A DNA stretch of 64,000 nucleotides, from NCBI GenBank assembly GCA_030386875.1, contig CM059575.1:17694293-17758292 (forward strand). The letters run 5' to 3'. The position numbers and the translations under genes are program-made. The notes below the pieces were generated by a model. That model searched no databases. It worked only from the letters and a program-made list of their open reading frames with translations, and was not told where the DNA came from. Below are positions 34,721 to 45,569 of this stretch, piece by piece. The DNA comes from Morinoia aosen (taxonomy: Eukaryota > Arthropoda > Malacostraca > Amphipoda > Talitridae). Numbering within the stretch: position 1 is the stretch's first letter; every line of letters starts with the position of its first letter.

Positions 34721-36878
34721 ACTGATTCCTAGACGCTAAGTTGTGTTGGTCTTTTGCAGCTAAACGATGTATTTGCATACGAGTCAACACAAAAAAATTT
34801 CGCTATGCATTATTCGATCATTTGAAACTCAGCACCATGAAAACGTTGTTCCTAATTGAAGGACTAGCAATTTAGACGCTTTAAGGCATGGAAATATGCG
34901 GTAGAAGAGAAATTCTATTCTGAATTGTTTTCTCCCTAATAACACTTAACACAAGTTATGCACATGAGCCGAGGATTTCAAACGTAGACACTGTAATAAC
35001 AGACGTTGCAGGGATTGTTTATCAAGTTAATCGGCAAAGTTATGACAATTATGAGTGCGTTATGGAGCACACGACCGTAGTCTGGCTGCTATTTGCACAA
35101 TGACGGTCAGAGACGATGTAATGACTCATTTCGAGGACATTCTCCTAGTGGAAACAGAGCTATTTTACTCTGACATTTCGTCTTTCAATGTACAGCCTGA
35201 AGCATCATTTAATTAGTTTAAAGTATGATGCATATTGATGCGATACGACCTTATTAGCTCATAGGTACGAAATTTTCGTCCGCTGAAAATAACTATAATT
35301 TAAACGCGTTGTGTTTAATGCATAATAACTTAGTGAAGTTCGTTTTTCAACTCAAGCTAAGTGCTCATACCTTGTAAAAAGTTTTCAGCACAGGGTGGTA
35401 AAAGATGACGTCTCATGACGTGATCATAATGGCTGAACACCTCCAGACCTTAAATCGGCAACCTCAACTTCAATTAACCTAAAACAACAATTTATTTCTT
35501 CAACATCCGAGCACTGCACGGTGTAACCGTTCAAAATAGTGAAAATCTATAAACCCACAACCCAGAGCGCAACCTGGTCTCCAACTCAGCTCCTGCTGCA
35601 GTTTTATGAAGTGCGCTCAAGTTCAAAACACTCAGATATTGAATGGTATTAGACTTACATTCATACTGCACCTGATCTATATAAGACCTCCTGCGCACAT
35701 GATACGACTTTGTCAGTGCAATGGTTTATTTGAAAACAGCGATAACAACGTTCTCCAGCCAAAATCAGCGAAGAACAGTTAGCGGCGCCTGCAGAATCAA
35801 ATTAAAAATATCTGGGCTAATGTTGATGCAACGAAGGACCCTCCCATAAATGTTATACTTATACAAATTTATATCCTGTCACGTAATCAATAACAAAACA
35901 ATGTGATGCTAAGAAATTATTACACTGTGCCTCCCAAGCTTTGCCTTATCACTAAACAGTTCACAGTAGACCTTGCAGTGTCCGCATAAGATAATTTATG
36001 ATCTGTTGAAGTTGTTAACTGCAGCCTTGGGAGTCGCTGAGGAGCGCAGCGCACCCACCCCGTGCTGGCAGCAGGACTGCCCAGGACTCCCTCCACGGCC
36101 CAGGAACATCCATGGACGCCCAGCAAAGTTCCAGCTACGTTGGCCAAGACGAGTTTTTGTGAACTAGGAAATTGCTTCCACCAACTAGGTCGGAGATAAT
36201 CTCGCTACCAAGAGACTCAGTTGCCTCGAATTAATTATTTTCGTTAATAATGCTCCATTTCAGGGGTTAAATGATATCGTCAGTGTTTAGTACAGAGCAG
36301 TTCACCGTGTTTCAAATTTATGAATTGATGCCCTATTAGCTCTCGCTTTTCATAGAGCTGCCTGCCCCATGACTGAAGAGTATTGAGTTTCAGCAGTTAA
36401 AATCTATTTACAATGTGATATCTCGCTATTACTGATCATCATCGCTAAATTTAATAATATTTTGCACTACGAAAGTAAATAATCGGAAAATTTTCAGCAG
36501 CTCACGTCCTCTGCAGATGGGTCATAGGCCTCTAGACATTAAACCTACTGTATTTATTATTGCATCTTGTCTCTTTTTCGAATATTTGTGAGCAATATTT
36601 AGGGCACGGTTTGCTACCTCGTTAAATAACACTGGATATGAATTGTTTTAATAATTACATTATCTTGATGGCTGCTGGCGTCTACGTTTGCTGCAGCACA
36701 AAACTTGTAAGTTGCTCTGCTGGTACTGAAATGTCTCACATATATTAGTGTAGTCTCAGCCAGCAAGGCTATAGAATCTTTACCATGACCTCACATACAT
36801 ACATTTCCTCACGTACCTTCAAGTGTCACACGTTACTTCTCACCCTCAATCACCAGCTTCTGCAGTCTCTGAGCATGC
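34721..36878. other. unique DNA, no gene recognised
   Basis: A GC-richer patch at 36010-36150 is open on both strands (64-75 codons) but unrecognised. Nothing else was seen. Confidence 0.45.
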
Positions 36879-36879
36879 T

Positions 36880-37107
36880 TAAACAAGCTGACCGCGGAGG
36901 GTTAAACTGAATTTTAACATTTAATTTAAATTTAAAATCAATTGTGGCCAGCAATTATGAAAACAGCAAACATTAAGGGGATCGTACCTTCCTTCAAATT
37001 TAAATAAGTATTTATGAAAATTGAGTTTATGACAATTGGTCGGTCAACAGCATCATGAAAATTCCCTCCGTGATCACAGGCTGCTTGCGTCGCGGTCAAA
37101 GTGTTGA
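36880..37107. mobile_element. piggyBac-like miniature element, copy 3
   Basis: Same orientation as the 7048-7267 copy, sharing GCAAACATTAA / GCAAATATTAA, AGTATTTATGAAA, TCGGT(C/T)A(A/G)CAGCAT and ATGAAAATTCCCTCCGTG. The left end is CAAGCTGACCGCGG near a TTAA (36879-36882). The reverse complement of the right end is CACTTTGACCGCGACGCAAG, and TTGA lies outside it. Decayed terminal repeats and target; non-coding. Confidence 0.65.
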
Positions 37108-37239
37108 GTAACTCACAAACCTTACACTTGAAACCGTAAGCCTCATCACAAGCATTTCAAGTACGTGCCACTAACTCACAAGCCTTGTTTCGGCCGCAGT
37201 ACGCTGCACTTCACGTAGCCTCGCGCACCTACCATGTTG
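37108..37239. other. unique spacer
   Basis: Short stretch between the miniature element and the 42-bp repeat. It contains degenerate CTCACAAGCCTTG words that may be outlying repeat units. Confidence 0.4.
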
Positions 37240-37650
37240 CCGCCGCAACATTACTGTACATCTCGTGCCTCATGTATCTATGCACTTTGTTACCAACACT
37301 ACAAAGTGCACGTCACCGATCCTCTCGAGCTTTGTTACCGCCACAGCAAAGAAAATCGCGAGCCTAACGCACCTTGCTACTGCCACAGCAAAGCATATCG
37401 CGAGTCTCACAATCTTTGTTACCGCCACAGCAAAGAATATAGCATGCTTAAAGGTACCTTGTTCCCGACACAGAACACTCCACATACCGTGCCTCACGTA
37501 CCTTGTTACCGCCACAGCGAAGCATATCATGTGCCTCACGTACCATGTTAGCGCCACAGCGAAGCTTTTCATATGCTTAACGTATACCTCGATACCATCA
37601 CAGCACACTGCACGTCACGTACCTTGTTACCGCCACAGCAAAGCATGTTG
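37240..37650 (+). repeat. 42-43-bp degenerate minisatellite, about 9 copies
   Basis: Units run CTTTGTTACCGCCACAGCAA then AGCATATCGCGAGCCTCACGTAC, with considerable divergence and small indels. Some plus-strand frames read a 14-residue period (CYRHSKEYS...). No gene inferred. Confidence 0.85.
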
Positions 37651-38529
37651 CTCCTCGCAGCTGCCAAGCTCTGCGTGAGAAGACCTCCCTCTAGCAGCAC
37701 CATTCCAGCATGCCACTCCGAGCCACAGTAGCCACAATGCCACCGCCTGCCACAGTAGCCACGCGCCAGTCATGCCACGCTAGCGTATCCAACTCCCGTC
37801 CCTGGAACATCTGCAAATGAAGCACAACAGTTAACCGCACATCTTTTCTCTAAATTTTTGTGTAAGTGCTGCGGAATGTGGGTATCTACTCTACAGCACG
37901 GCAAAGTAAGGAACTTCTACTGGAATTGTGATAGAAGAGGAGAGCGAATGGGAAGAATTTCATCCGCCACGGTATCTAGGCATTAGCTGCTGGAAGCGAA
38001 CAGCTGAACAATCAAGAGTTTAACTCTGAAATCAGATTTAGGTTTCAATAATAACTTACACTGGAGTACTCGTACTTTCAAAACGGACAACAGCAGTTTA
38101 ATTAATGAACCCTTGTAGGAAATCTTTTGTTCTCTCTCAGCTATTCAGATGCGATGATGAAATTTTGCACCGGAATGAGTGATTTATCTCTAAAGAAATG
38201 TTTAATAAAGCACACAAATCTTTCACTCGAGATGGATATTGCACGAGAGCGTTACCGAGTGATAACGTCTCTCATCTCATCATGTGCCATGGTCCGCTCT
38301 TGCTCGCTTGCTTTTTTCAATAAAACCTTATTCAGCACGCTACACTGAAACAGCGTAGCCCAAAAGTTATTTTAGCATTTACCACCGTTAGGGACATTAT
38401 TATATTAGTTACACAAAAAATTTAAAAGCGATAAAGTTGAAGTCAAGCGCAAATGAAAGACGAATATTGAGAGTTTTTTAAATTTAATAAACAGATTGGA
38501 TATAATAAGACTTATGAATTTAAAAATTT
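37651..38529. other. unique DNA, nothing recognised
   Basis: GCCACAGTAGCCAC occurs twice near 37720-37765. Otherwise no supported feature. Confidence 0.45.
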
Positions 38530-39033
38530 CACACTTGCGAAACCCTTAAAAACGTCTTGATACACAGCGGAAAAAACATCATTTGAGGAATGTTATTTTC
38601 TAAAAAATGGATCTTTAGTTGGAGTAAGAAGTGAAAATATTTAACAGGAATCTATCTAAACTCTACATTATTGCTTTGGAGCAAAATTCAGACGAACAGG
38701 ATCAGATGTGATCTGATCCTGTTTGCAATACAACAGGATCAGATGCAACAGGAAAATGCAACAGGAAAATGCAACACTCACACGGTGAACAGGATCTTCA
38801 CTGCGGAATATGTTCAGTCTTCAAGTCCGACATTTGTAAGTCACTGATATCGTGTGCTGCAATTTTTCTACCAAGGCAAGAACACAGGGCTTAGATGGAC
38901 TCTTGTTAAATATGCTCATAAAACTCCTTCTTACTCCAAATAAAGATCCATTATTCTCAAAATAACATCCCACAAATGCTTCTCTTCGTTCCACTGTGCA
39001 TATAGCCATATTTAAGGGTTTCAAAAGTATGAC
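38530..39033. repeat. inverted duplication of a formerly coding fragment
   Basis: Arms 38530-38695 (plus) and 38866-39033 (minus) are diverged reverse complements. Translated, the minus arm is open and includes CYFENNGSLFGVRRSF. The plus arm gives CYFLKNGSLVGVRSEN, preceded by KPLKTS and broken by stops. Matching codon phase and residues suggest two copies of one protein-coding element. The family is not recognised. The 170-bp spacer contains a perfect hairpin and short direct repeats. Confidence 0.6.
38695..38785. repeat. perfect 13-bp hairpin followed by derived direct repeats
   Basis: AACAGGATCAGAT (38695-38707), loop GTG, then the exact complement ATCTGATCCTGTT (38711-38723). Next come a lone half copy (CAACAGGATCAGATG near 38731) and two tandem copies of CAACAGGAAAATG. 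Confidence 0.85.
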
Positions 39034-39952
39034 ATTGTTGAATCCACAATTTTTATAATGTCCATTTTTATCATAAGTGTAAGAAACTCCCAATATTTCT
39101 CTTTCATTTTCACTTAACTAGAACTTTGTATCTTCTAAACTTTTTGCATAGTAAATCTTTAAAATGCTGAAACTTACAATGAATAGTGTGGTCAAATCGT
39201 TCTTTTTTTTAACTGACTCACAGTGCAATGCTATTTATTCCACATTTTCAACTACTTTCGGCGTAGCCCATATTCACAATGACGAATTTAGATCTTAAGA
39301 AAAAACATTCAGTACTTCGTATTCTCATAATATCTACGTTAGACCGGTATCAAGGTTCTAAGAAAAATATGGGGAAAAAAGAAGAGTTTTGAGGGGTGAT
39401 TTTAAACCGTTTAAATTTTTTATAGAATGAGAGATGGTTTATTTAATCACACATACAGGCATTTTTGGAATAGTCATATATGTCTATTTTCTATTTCATA
39501 CTTATAAATTGTAAAAGTCGTTTTTGTTTTCATTTATGCTTGCTTTGTTTTCACTGCCCTTGCTCTACTCTCAGTAACATCATAGGTCAAAATTCATTGC
39601 TGATCTTTCGGAGTGAACATTGATGAAAATTCAAATTCGTTTTCTTGCTGCAAATAACAGCCAATCGCATTGATTGAAAATTAGTAATCAGAACACCCTG
39701 ACCTAGCATGCATGGGTGGTCTAGTACATATACAGTTTGTACTTAAAAATTCTGATAATCGTGTTGGGTTACTTGCCTCCTTACTTACTTGTGTTTTTCG
39801 CTATCACTGTCCACGCCTAGTCTACCTTCAGTTTAATAGCATAGCACAGAGTTCAGCACCCTGCTTTTAATAATGAGATATTAATTATATAGGAGAACTG
39901 TAGACCTTTTCAGTAATATAACGTAAGGGATAATTCAAGCTCCTCTTGTACA
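39034..39952. other. AT-rich DNA, nothing recognised
   Basis: No open frame or element of note. Confidence 0.5.
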
Positions 39953-40098
39953 TTACAGATAATACATTTCTTTTACTGGTGTGAAGGGGAAATCCCCGTT
40001 CTTTTCACTCCAACTCATTATATTATTGCCTTGCGCTGTATCATAGATATGATCTGTTGAATACCCATTTTCAAGGAATTTTCCTGTCTCGAGCAATT

Positions 40099-40420
40099 TT
40101 AGTTTCCCCGTGCCGGGACACTGGGAAAATGCGGCTCTCCCCAAGGAACACGTGACGAGTTAAAGGCAAAGTTACTTTGCCGAGAAACAAGATCACTTTG
40201 TGTGACCTGGATGCAGGTCACGCAAGATTCGAGCAGACGCCCAGGGGTGTGCGCTGTCACACCATCTTGATAAAACCATAGATCGTTCGAATCATGATCG
40301 GTAAGGAATTTGACAACCTTTGAAACGGGAAAACTCTCAAGCACTTCACTCTAACCGTTGCAGGTCTCAGTCAGAGAGATCTTCATAAAACAATGGACCA
40401 TACACACAGAAAGCCACCCG
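40099..40420 (-). pseudogene. decayed Tc1/mariner-superfamily transposase fragment
   Basis: The minus-strand frame from 40344 contains NDLWFYQDGVTAHTPGRLLE followed by VSRQSNFAF. The block W-F-x-Q-D-G-x-T-A-H-T followed some 30 residues later by I/V-S-R is the second-aspartate region typical of animal Tc1/mariner (IS630-type) DDE/D transposases; that is established family knowledge. Upstream, another frame gives ETCNG, a stop, then SEVLESFPV, matching the usual spacing before this block. The downstream Pro-Asp-x-x-Pro motif and the third catalytic residue are lost to frameshifts. No terminal repeats were identified. Nonfunctional. Confidence 0.7.
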
Positions 40421-41235
40421 TGATACAGCAGACAAGACTCTTCAAAAAGTACAGTGGTCGTTAGTGTAACTCACGAGAGCTGCTGCCAAACCAGTATCGG
40501 AAGTTTAGTTTATTAACCATTCCCGGGAAATGGAACCGCGCTTCAAACTGCAAATCAAGACTGCTGTACGGGGATCGCTTTGAATATTGTTCCGACACAA
40601 CATTGCACAAGATCCGCTATTCCTCTAACCCAATTCCTATACATAAAACTTAATTCAATGTACTTTACAGCGTCCTAAAATTTTTTACAAACATAGATTT
40701 TCTGTTATTAAGCTTCAACAGCTGCATCCTTTTTGCCTGACCCTGTGAAAGTAACCTAGCTCAACGGGTCAATGGTGATCTTGCGTCCTTATAAAAACTG
40801 TTATAATATTCTTTGTTTTCAGACTAGCTTGCTTAGTAGGTGGGGGAAAATGCAACACCCTGCTTTCAAAAAGAAAATGGGAAAAATACAACATCTTAAT
40901 TCCGGTAATGAAAGTACGTAAAATTCAACTTCTTTTTTAGATTGTACATAATTTGTCCGTCTCTGAAACGTAGGAAAAAATTTATCTTTTCTTCAGCCCA
41001 ACGTACGTACGTGTGTTAATTCCTACACACTACTGTGCGTACGGTGTGCTACAAATATTCATTTTAGAAAAGATATTTTGCAATGTTGTTTCATTAAACT
41101 TTTTAAGAAATGTTGAACCTGTTTAATTAATTTGTTTTTGTAAAATGTGAGTTTATCAACCAAATCTAAGTTGAAAGAAGTAAGTTATGCAAATAACCTG
41201 ACCCAGCGAGTCACGGGCGGTCAGATTAAGATAAG
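40421..41235. other. AT-rich DNA, nothing recognised
   Basis: Immediate upstream flank (transposase side) of the decayed transposase; no terminal repeat or further domain could be placed. Confidence 0.45.
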
Positions 41236-41256
41236 GTTTTAGTTTACTCGGGGGAA

Positions 41257-41341
41257 ACTTGTATTTCAATACGGAAATTGTTGTGCGCGACGCACAACTG
41301 ACCGTATTGAAACACAAGTAAAGGTTCAGCTAAACTGAACC
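41257..41341. repeat. two adjacent strong hairpins
   Basis: Hairpin 1: ACTTGTATTTCAATACGG (41257-41274) pairs with CCGTATTGAAACACAAGT (41302-41319, one mismatch), enclosing a second perfect stem GTTGTGCG-CGA-CGCACAAC (41280-41298). Hairpin 2: GGTTCAG-CTAAA-CTGAACC (41323-41341). Weak complementarity continues outward on the left (TAGTTTACT near 41240). It may be a tiny foldback element. Confidence 0.85.
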
Positions 41342-41589
41342 GAACAAAAAAAGAATATTCAGACTTCTGTTCGGCACTATGTGTAATGTGTATGATATAC
41401 ATACAAAAAATGAAGTAGATGCAAAAATTTTTAATTGGCATTTAATTATTTTACCTTCGCAATAACTCTTTCAGAATTAGCGCTCAGAGAAGGAAAGAAA
41501 ATGTGAGGTCCCGAACTAAGAGTTAGGTAGGCCTTATTGGTTTTTGAATAGGTTTTTGTTGAAACAAAATAGTGTTTTGTTTTGTAACA

Positions 41590-41760
41590 GACCATCATTT
41601 TTATCTTCACTGCTGTCCTGTTTTTCAGCGTCCACTCCTCGCATCTTCAACTTTCACATTATTTTATGAACTTTCCTCCTACCTTGCGGTTTCTGTGCGC
41701 AGAGGATCTAATGCCAGAACACACCTTGTGCGCGGATTCCCCGTTCTCATGACTCCTTAC
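41590..41760 (+). repeat. dispersed repeat, copy A (pair with 42715-42860)
   Basis: Shares with 42715-42860 a pyrimidine-rich part (TTTCTGTG...) followed by AACACACCTTGTG and, ten bases on, TCCCCGTT / TCCCTGTT. Moderately diverged, family unknown. Confidence 0.4.
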
Positions 41761-41956
41761 TAAACGGTGCCATCATCCTTCCTCACTTCGGAACGACTTT
41801 ACTGCAATTAGTGAGGCTTAAAATAAATCATAATTTGACTTAATGTTATCCTTGTAATAAAGATAATTATCAACCAATTTCTTTGCAATAAAATTACTCA
41901 CATAAGCTGCGACCTAACAGATCATGAGTGACTTGAATATTGTAACTCAACGATGT

Positions 41957-42232
41957 TTAACACCTTCCCCGCGTATTGGGACACATGTGTACCAGTAGGT
42001 AAATTGCTCATTCATATGCCGGTATAAATGAGTGAAATTTCATCCGTTTCACGACTTTTTTAAAAAATAATTGTGTTCATACCAGGGAAAATGCTATCGA
42101 GCAATTGTATTTTTTATATTTCTTAGGAAGCATAAAATTTTTTCGAGCAGTAAAGTCGGCTTCACAATTTTGCTATTTACAACGTACCCGGACCAACAGC
42201 TAACAACCGCAGAAAAGCGGTGAACGTGTTAA
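41957..42232. mobile_element. piggyBac-like miniature element with intact TTAA duplication
   Basis: The element 41961-42228 (268 bp) is flanked on both sides by TTAA (41957-41960 and 42229-42232). The left end is CACCTTCCCCGCGTATTGGG; the reverse complement of the right end is CACGTTCACCGCTTTTCTGC. The first dozen bases thus match CAC-S-TTC-M-CCGC. Its interior differs from the 7 kb family, so it is a related but separate group. No coding capacity. Confidence 0.75.
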
Positions 42233-42381
42233 AGTGGCCTGTGCGTGACAAGAGTCCATCCGTCTGCATAATGATGGCGTTTTAACGATAGAAAGGTAAT
42301 TTATCCATAAAACTGACTAGCGCTGTTCCCTCAGAAAGCGTACATTAAGCAATAGGCTTAGGTTAGTTGGTTTGTCTATTC

Positions 42382-42625
42382 CAGTGATCTCCAAACTACG
42401 GCCTGCATGGCAAAACCAGCCTGTCAGTGTAATTAATCCAGCCGCGACAAAACACAATAGTAATTGAACTAGTGAATTTAGCAAGCGCATACTCGCTCTG
42501 GTCGCGTACTCGGCTACTACTCTAGAAATTATAGGTAATTGCAGTAATATTAAAACGGTTTTGGCCCTTGGAACTTACTGGAGTATTCAGTGTGGCCCTA
42601 CGGCTGGAAAATTTAGAAACCCCTG
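42382..42625. mobile_element. hAT miniature element, decayed copy
   Basis: The left end CAGTGATCTCCAAACTACGG and the right end (reverse complement CAGGGGTTTCTAAATTTTCC) match the ends of the intact copy at 45578-45798, including GGCC(T/C)GC and TGTGGCCCT. No 8-bp target duplication can be seen. Non-coding. Confidence 0.7.
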
Positions 42626-42714
42626 GCAATGCTGTGACGACTGGTACCTCACGGGAGATATTGTGAGGTTGCTTCAGCCGTAGATAGGCCTTCGTAGCAT
42701 CAATCTTTCTGGCC

Positions 42715-42860
42715 CACTTTACTTCTTTCAGTTTTCATGCCTTCTTCGCTATCCTTTCTGTGTCTTTCCTTCCACTTCCATCCTTACTTTCTGTGTCTAT
42801 GTGCAAGGTTGACTTTAAGGGAACACACCTTGTGTATAGACTCCCTGTTTTTCAAGCCCA
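42715..42860 (+). repeat. dispersed repeat, copy B (pair with 41590-41760)
   Basis: Contains GAACACACCTTGTGTATAGA and TCCCTGTTTTTCA, aligned with the copy near 41.6 kb. Between the two copies lie a piggyBac-like and a hAT miniature element. Confidence 0.4.
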
Positions 42861-43210
42861 TACTCAATGCTCCCAACTCTTTCCACTATGGAAACCTCTT
42901 TCCATTGGAAGCGAAACCTCAAACTATACGTCCTACGTATAATGTGAGCTGTTCGAGTCTCAGCCTTCGGGTATTCGCCTCTGCTTCTCAGTTTCCTTCT
43001 CCAGTCTGTTAACAAACTGTTTTCCTTGTTCCTTTATCATCTACCACTCTGTTTCACAACACGTTCTTTTTATGCATGATATTTTCTACTTGCTAATTTT
43101 TGTTCGTTTGTAACAATTTATAAATATCTTATGTTTGTATTTGCCTCACAACAGTAGCAGCAGCCAGCTTTGGTCTGCGTGTTGCTCGATCTACTGTTTT
43201 TCTGGTTCTG

Positions 43211-43785
43211 TGTTGCCTCGTGTGGGCAGCTCCCCATTGCCTCGTGTGGGCAGCTCCCCATTGCCTCGTGTGGGCAGCTCCCCATTGCCTCGCGTGGGCA
43301 GCTCCCCATTGCCTCGTGTGGGCAGCTCCCCATTGCCTCGTGTGGGCAGCTCCCCATTGCCTCGTGTGGGCAGCTCCCCATTGCCTCGTGTGGGCAGCTC
43401 CCCATTGCCTCGCGTGGGCAGCTCCCCATTGCCTCGTGTGGGCAGCTCCCCATTGCCTCGTGTGGGCAGCTCCCCATTGCCTCGTGTGGGCAGCTCCCCA
43501 TTGCCTCGCGTGGGCAGCTCCCCATTGCCTCGTGTGGGCAGCTCCCCATTGCCTCGTGTGGGCAGCTCCCCATTGCCTCGTGTGGGCAGCTCCCCATTGC
43601 CTCGCGTGGGCAGCTCCCCATTCCCTCGTGTGGGTAGCTCCCCATTGCCTCGTGTGAGCAGCTCCCCATTGCCTCGTGTGGGCAGCTCCCCATTGCCTCG
43701 TGTGGGCAGCTCCCCATTCCCTCGCGTGGGTAGCTCCCCATTGCCTCGCGTGGGCAGCCCCATATTACCTCTTATAGGTAACTCT
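43211..43785 (+). repeat. 24-bp minisatellite, about 24 copies
   Basis: Unit: AGCTCCCCATTGCCTCGTGT followed by GGGC. Very uniform; the CGTGTG/CGCGTG variant recurs mostly every fourth unit (96-bp higher-order period, one spacing of five). Since 24 is a multiple of three, every stop-free frame stays open: on the plus strand VGSSPLPR and on the minus strand HEAMGSCP. The longest plus frame (273 codons, 43135-43956) has no ATG start. Diverged 24-bp units continue to about 44010. Confidence 0.97.
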
Positions 43786-44010
43786 GTATTGCCTCAAGTA
43801 AGCTGCTCTGTAGTGCCTGATGTCAGCTGCTCTGCATCGCCTCATGGAGACAGCACTATATCGCTTCAAGCTAGCACCTCTATATTGCCTCATACATATG
43901 TACACTGCTATGTATTGCTTCATGTAGGCTGCATATTATCGTCTCATGCAGGTTGAATCTGTACTGCCTCATCTCAGCAGCTCTGTATTGACTCACGTAA
44001 GCTGCTCTAT
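43786..44010 (+). repeat. diverged flank of the 24-bp minisatellite
   Basis: Units such as ATTGCCTCAAGTAAGCTGCT keep the 24-bp spacing with heavy substitution but without indels for about seven units, so the main plus-strand frame stays open to 43956. Confidence 0.75.
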
Positions 44011-45569
44011 AGATCGTCAGAAAGTAGCAACAGCGTTCACGTTTGTAGAGATTTTCTTTTTGTATCGATGGCGTTTAAAGTTAAATTCAATGTACATATT
44101 CTTTTCACTACTTTAGAAACGGATTATTTTGTGTTGAGGTTTACTGATAGACTTATAATTAAGATTAGATATGAATGATTACAAGGATAATATATTCAAT
44201 TAAACACATACATATACTCCATGACCGTTAGTACATGCACATATTTTCTAGTAGGGCTTCTCTAGTTGACTACCGCCGGAAAATCTATGCGTCAACACGT
44301 GACGCGTGCTGCACGACGCACAACACAATCTAACAGCACCATCAGTGAAGAGCTCTACGAAACAGGCAAACCATCGCATAAAATTTGAAGGGCAAAGAAC
44401 TTTACACATACAAGTTACTTAAGCATTGCAAAAAATATTCTACTTAAAATTTCGAGTGAACCACAGATATGATAGGGCAAAAGAAGCGTCTTTTCGCGTG
44501 GAGTCAATATTTTTACGTATAAGAGAACTACACACAACGTCTCAAATGAAAGCATCAAATGAAAAAGTCTCAAATGAAAGCATCCTTAGGTCGGTGGCTT
44601 CCAGAGCTATTACTGTTATTGCCTTGCTCCTACCATGGCTTTACAGCACGTCACATTAGGGCCCCAGCCTGAACCTGCCAGCGCATCCACTGAAAGACCC
44701 AGACGCCGATGCTTTTAATCAAGTTTACGATGTAAACCTTCGAGCGCTGAGTGGTGTGGTGAACTGAGAGTATGCTCTCATATAAGTCGATAAAAGGGAC
44801 TGAAAAACGTCTCCTAAATAGCAAAAATTAAACTAACAATGAGTAGAAGTAAAAATGAGTAAAATTTGAGCATACTTGAGAAGTTCGTGAGTTACATCAG
44901 TTTTAAAGTCATGTTATTTCAGAAGAGCTCATTGTTGAGATTGCAATCACATATACGTGATGTTTACAATTTCAACGTATTCAATATTATGATCCGACAC
45001 ACATTTCGATGATGGGACTTTTTTCAGTTGTCGCAGCCAAATTCCACTTGTGACGAGATCATATGCTGTTTTCTGACGTTTTCCACAAAAAATTATGTCT
45101 CGTAACGAGTTTCACTATTGTTTCACACGAAGCTATAAATTCGTAGTGTTTTACCTCAACGTTTGAAGAGCGACAGGTTCTACGCACCAAATGAGATAAA
45201 CGTACGTACAACGAAGCCCAGCACTCACAAGCCGCAGCCTACCGCACGTTTGCAGGTCCGTTCCAAGATACACATCACCTTGTGATTGTAACAAGGCCTT
45301 CACCAGGAGCAATCCACATCAGGGCCGGCGAGAGGGCAGTACATGGCGCCAAATGTCTTCAATAAGCTGGCTTGGACTAACAAATTATCAAATTGTGGTA
45401 TTTTACATCACAGAAAATAATGCTTGTCTGCTGCGATATCAAGATTAAATAAAATTCCTTGTGATTCAGCACTAGAATTTCAGCGCCCATGATGAAAACA
45501 TCCCAATCCGATTTCAACTCGGCACTCTTTAAACTCTGCTGACGAAATGGAAGGAAGAAAATTGCTTCT
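44011..45569. other. AT-rich DNA, nothing recognised
   Basis: No frame over 80 codons and no element ends found. Confidence 0.5.

Noticed and set aside
43118-43763. 190-207-codon frames on the minus strand (HEAMGSCP and related)
   Set aside because: They are mirror frames of the 24-bp repeat with no independent support.
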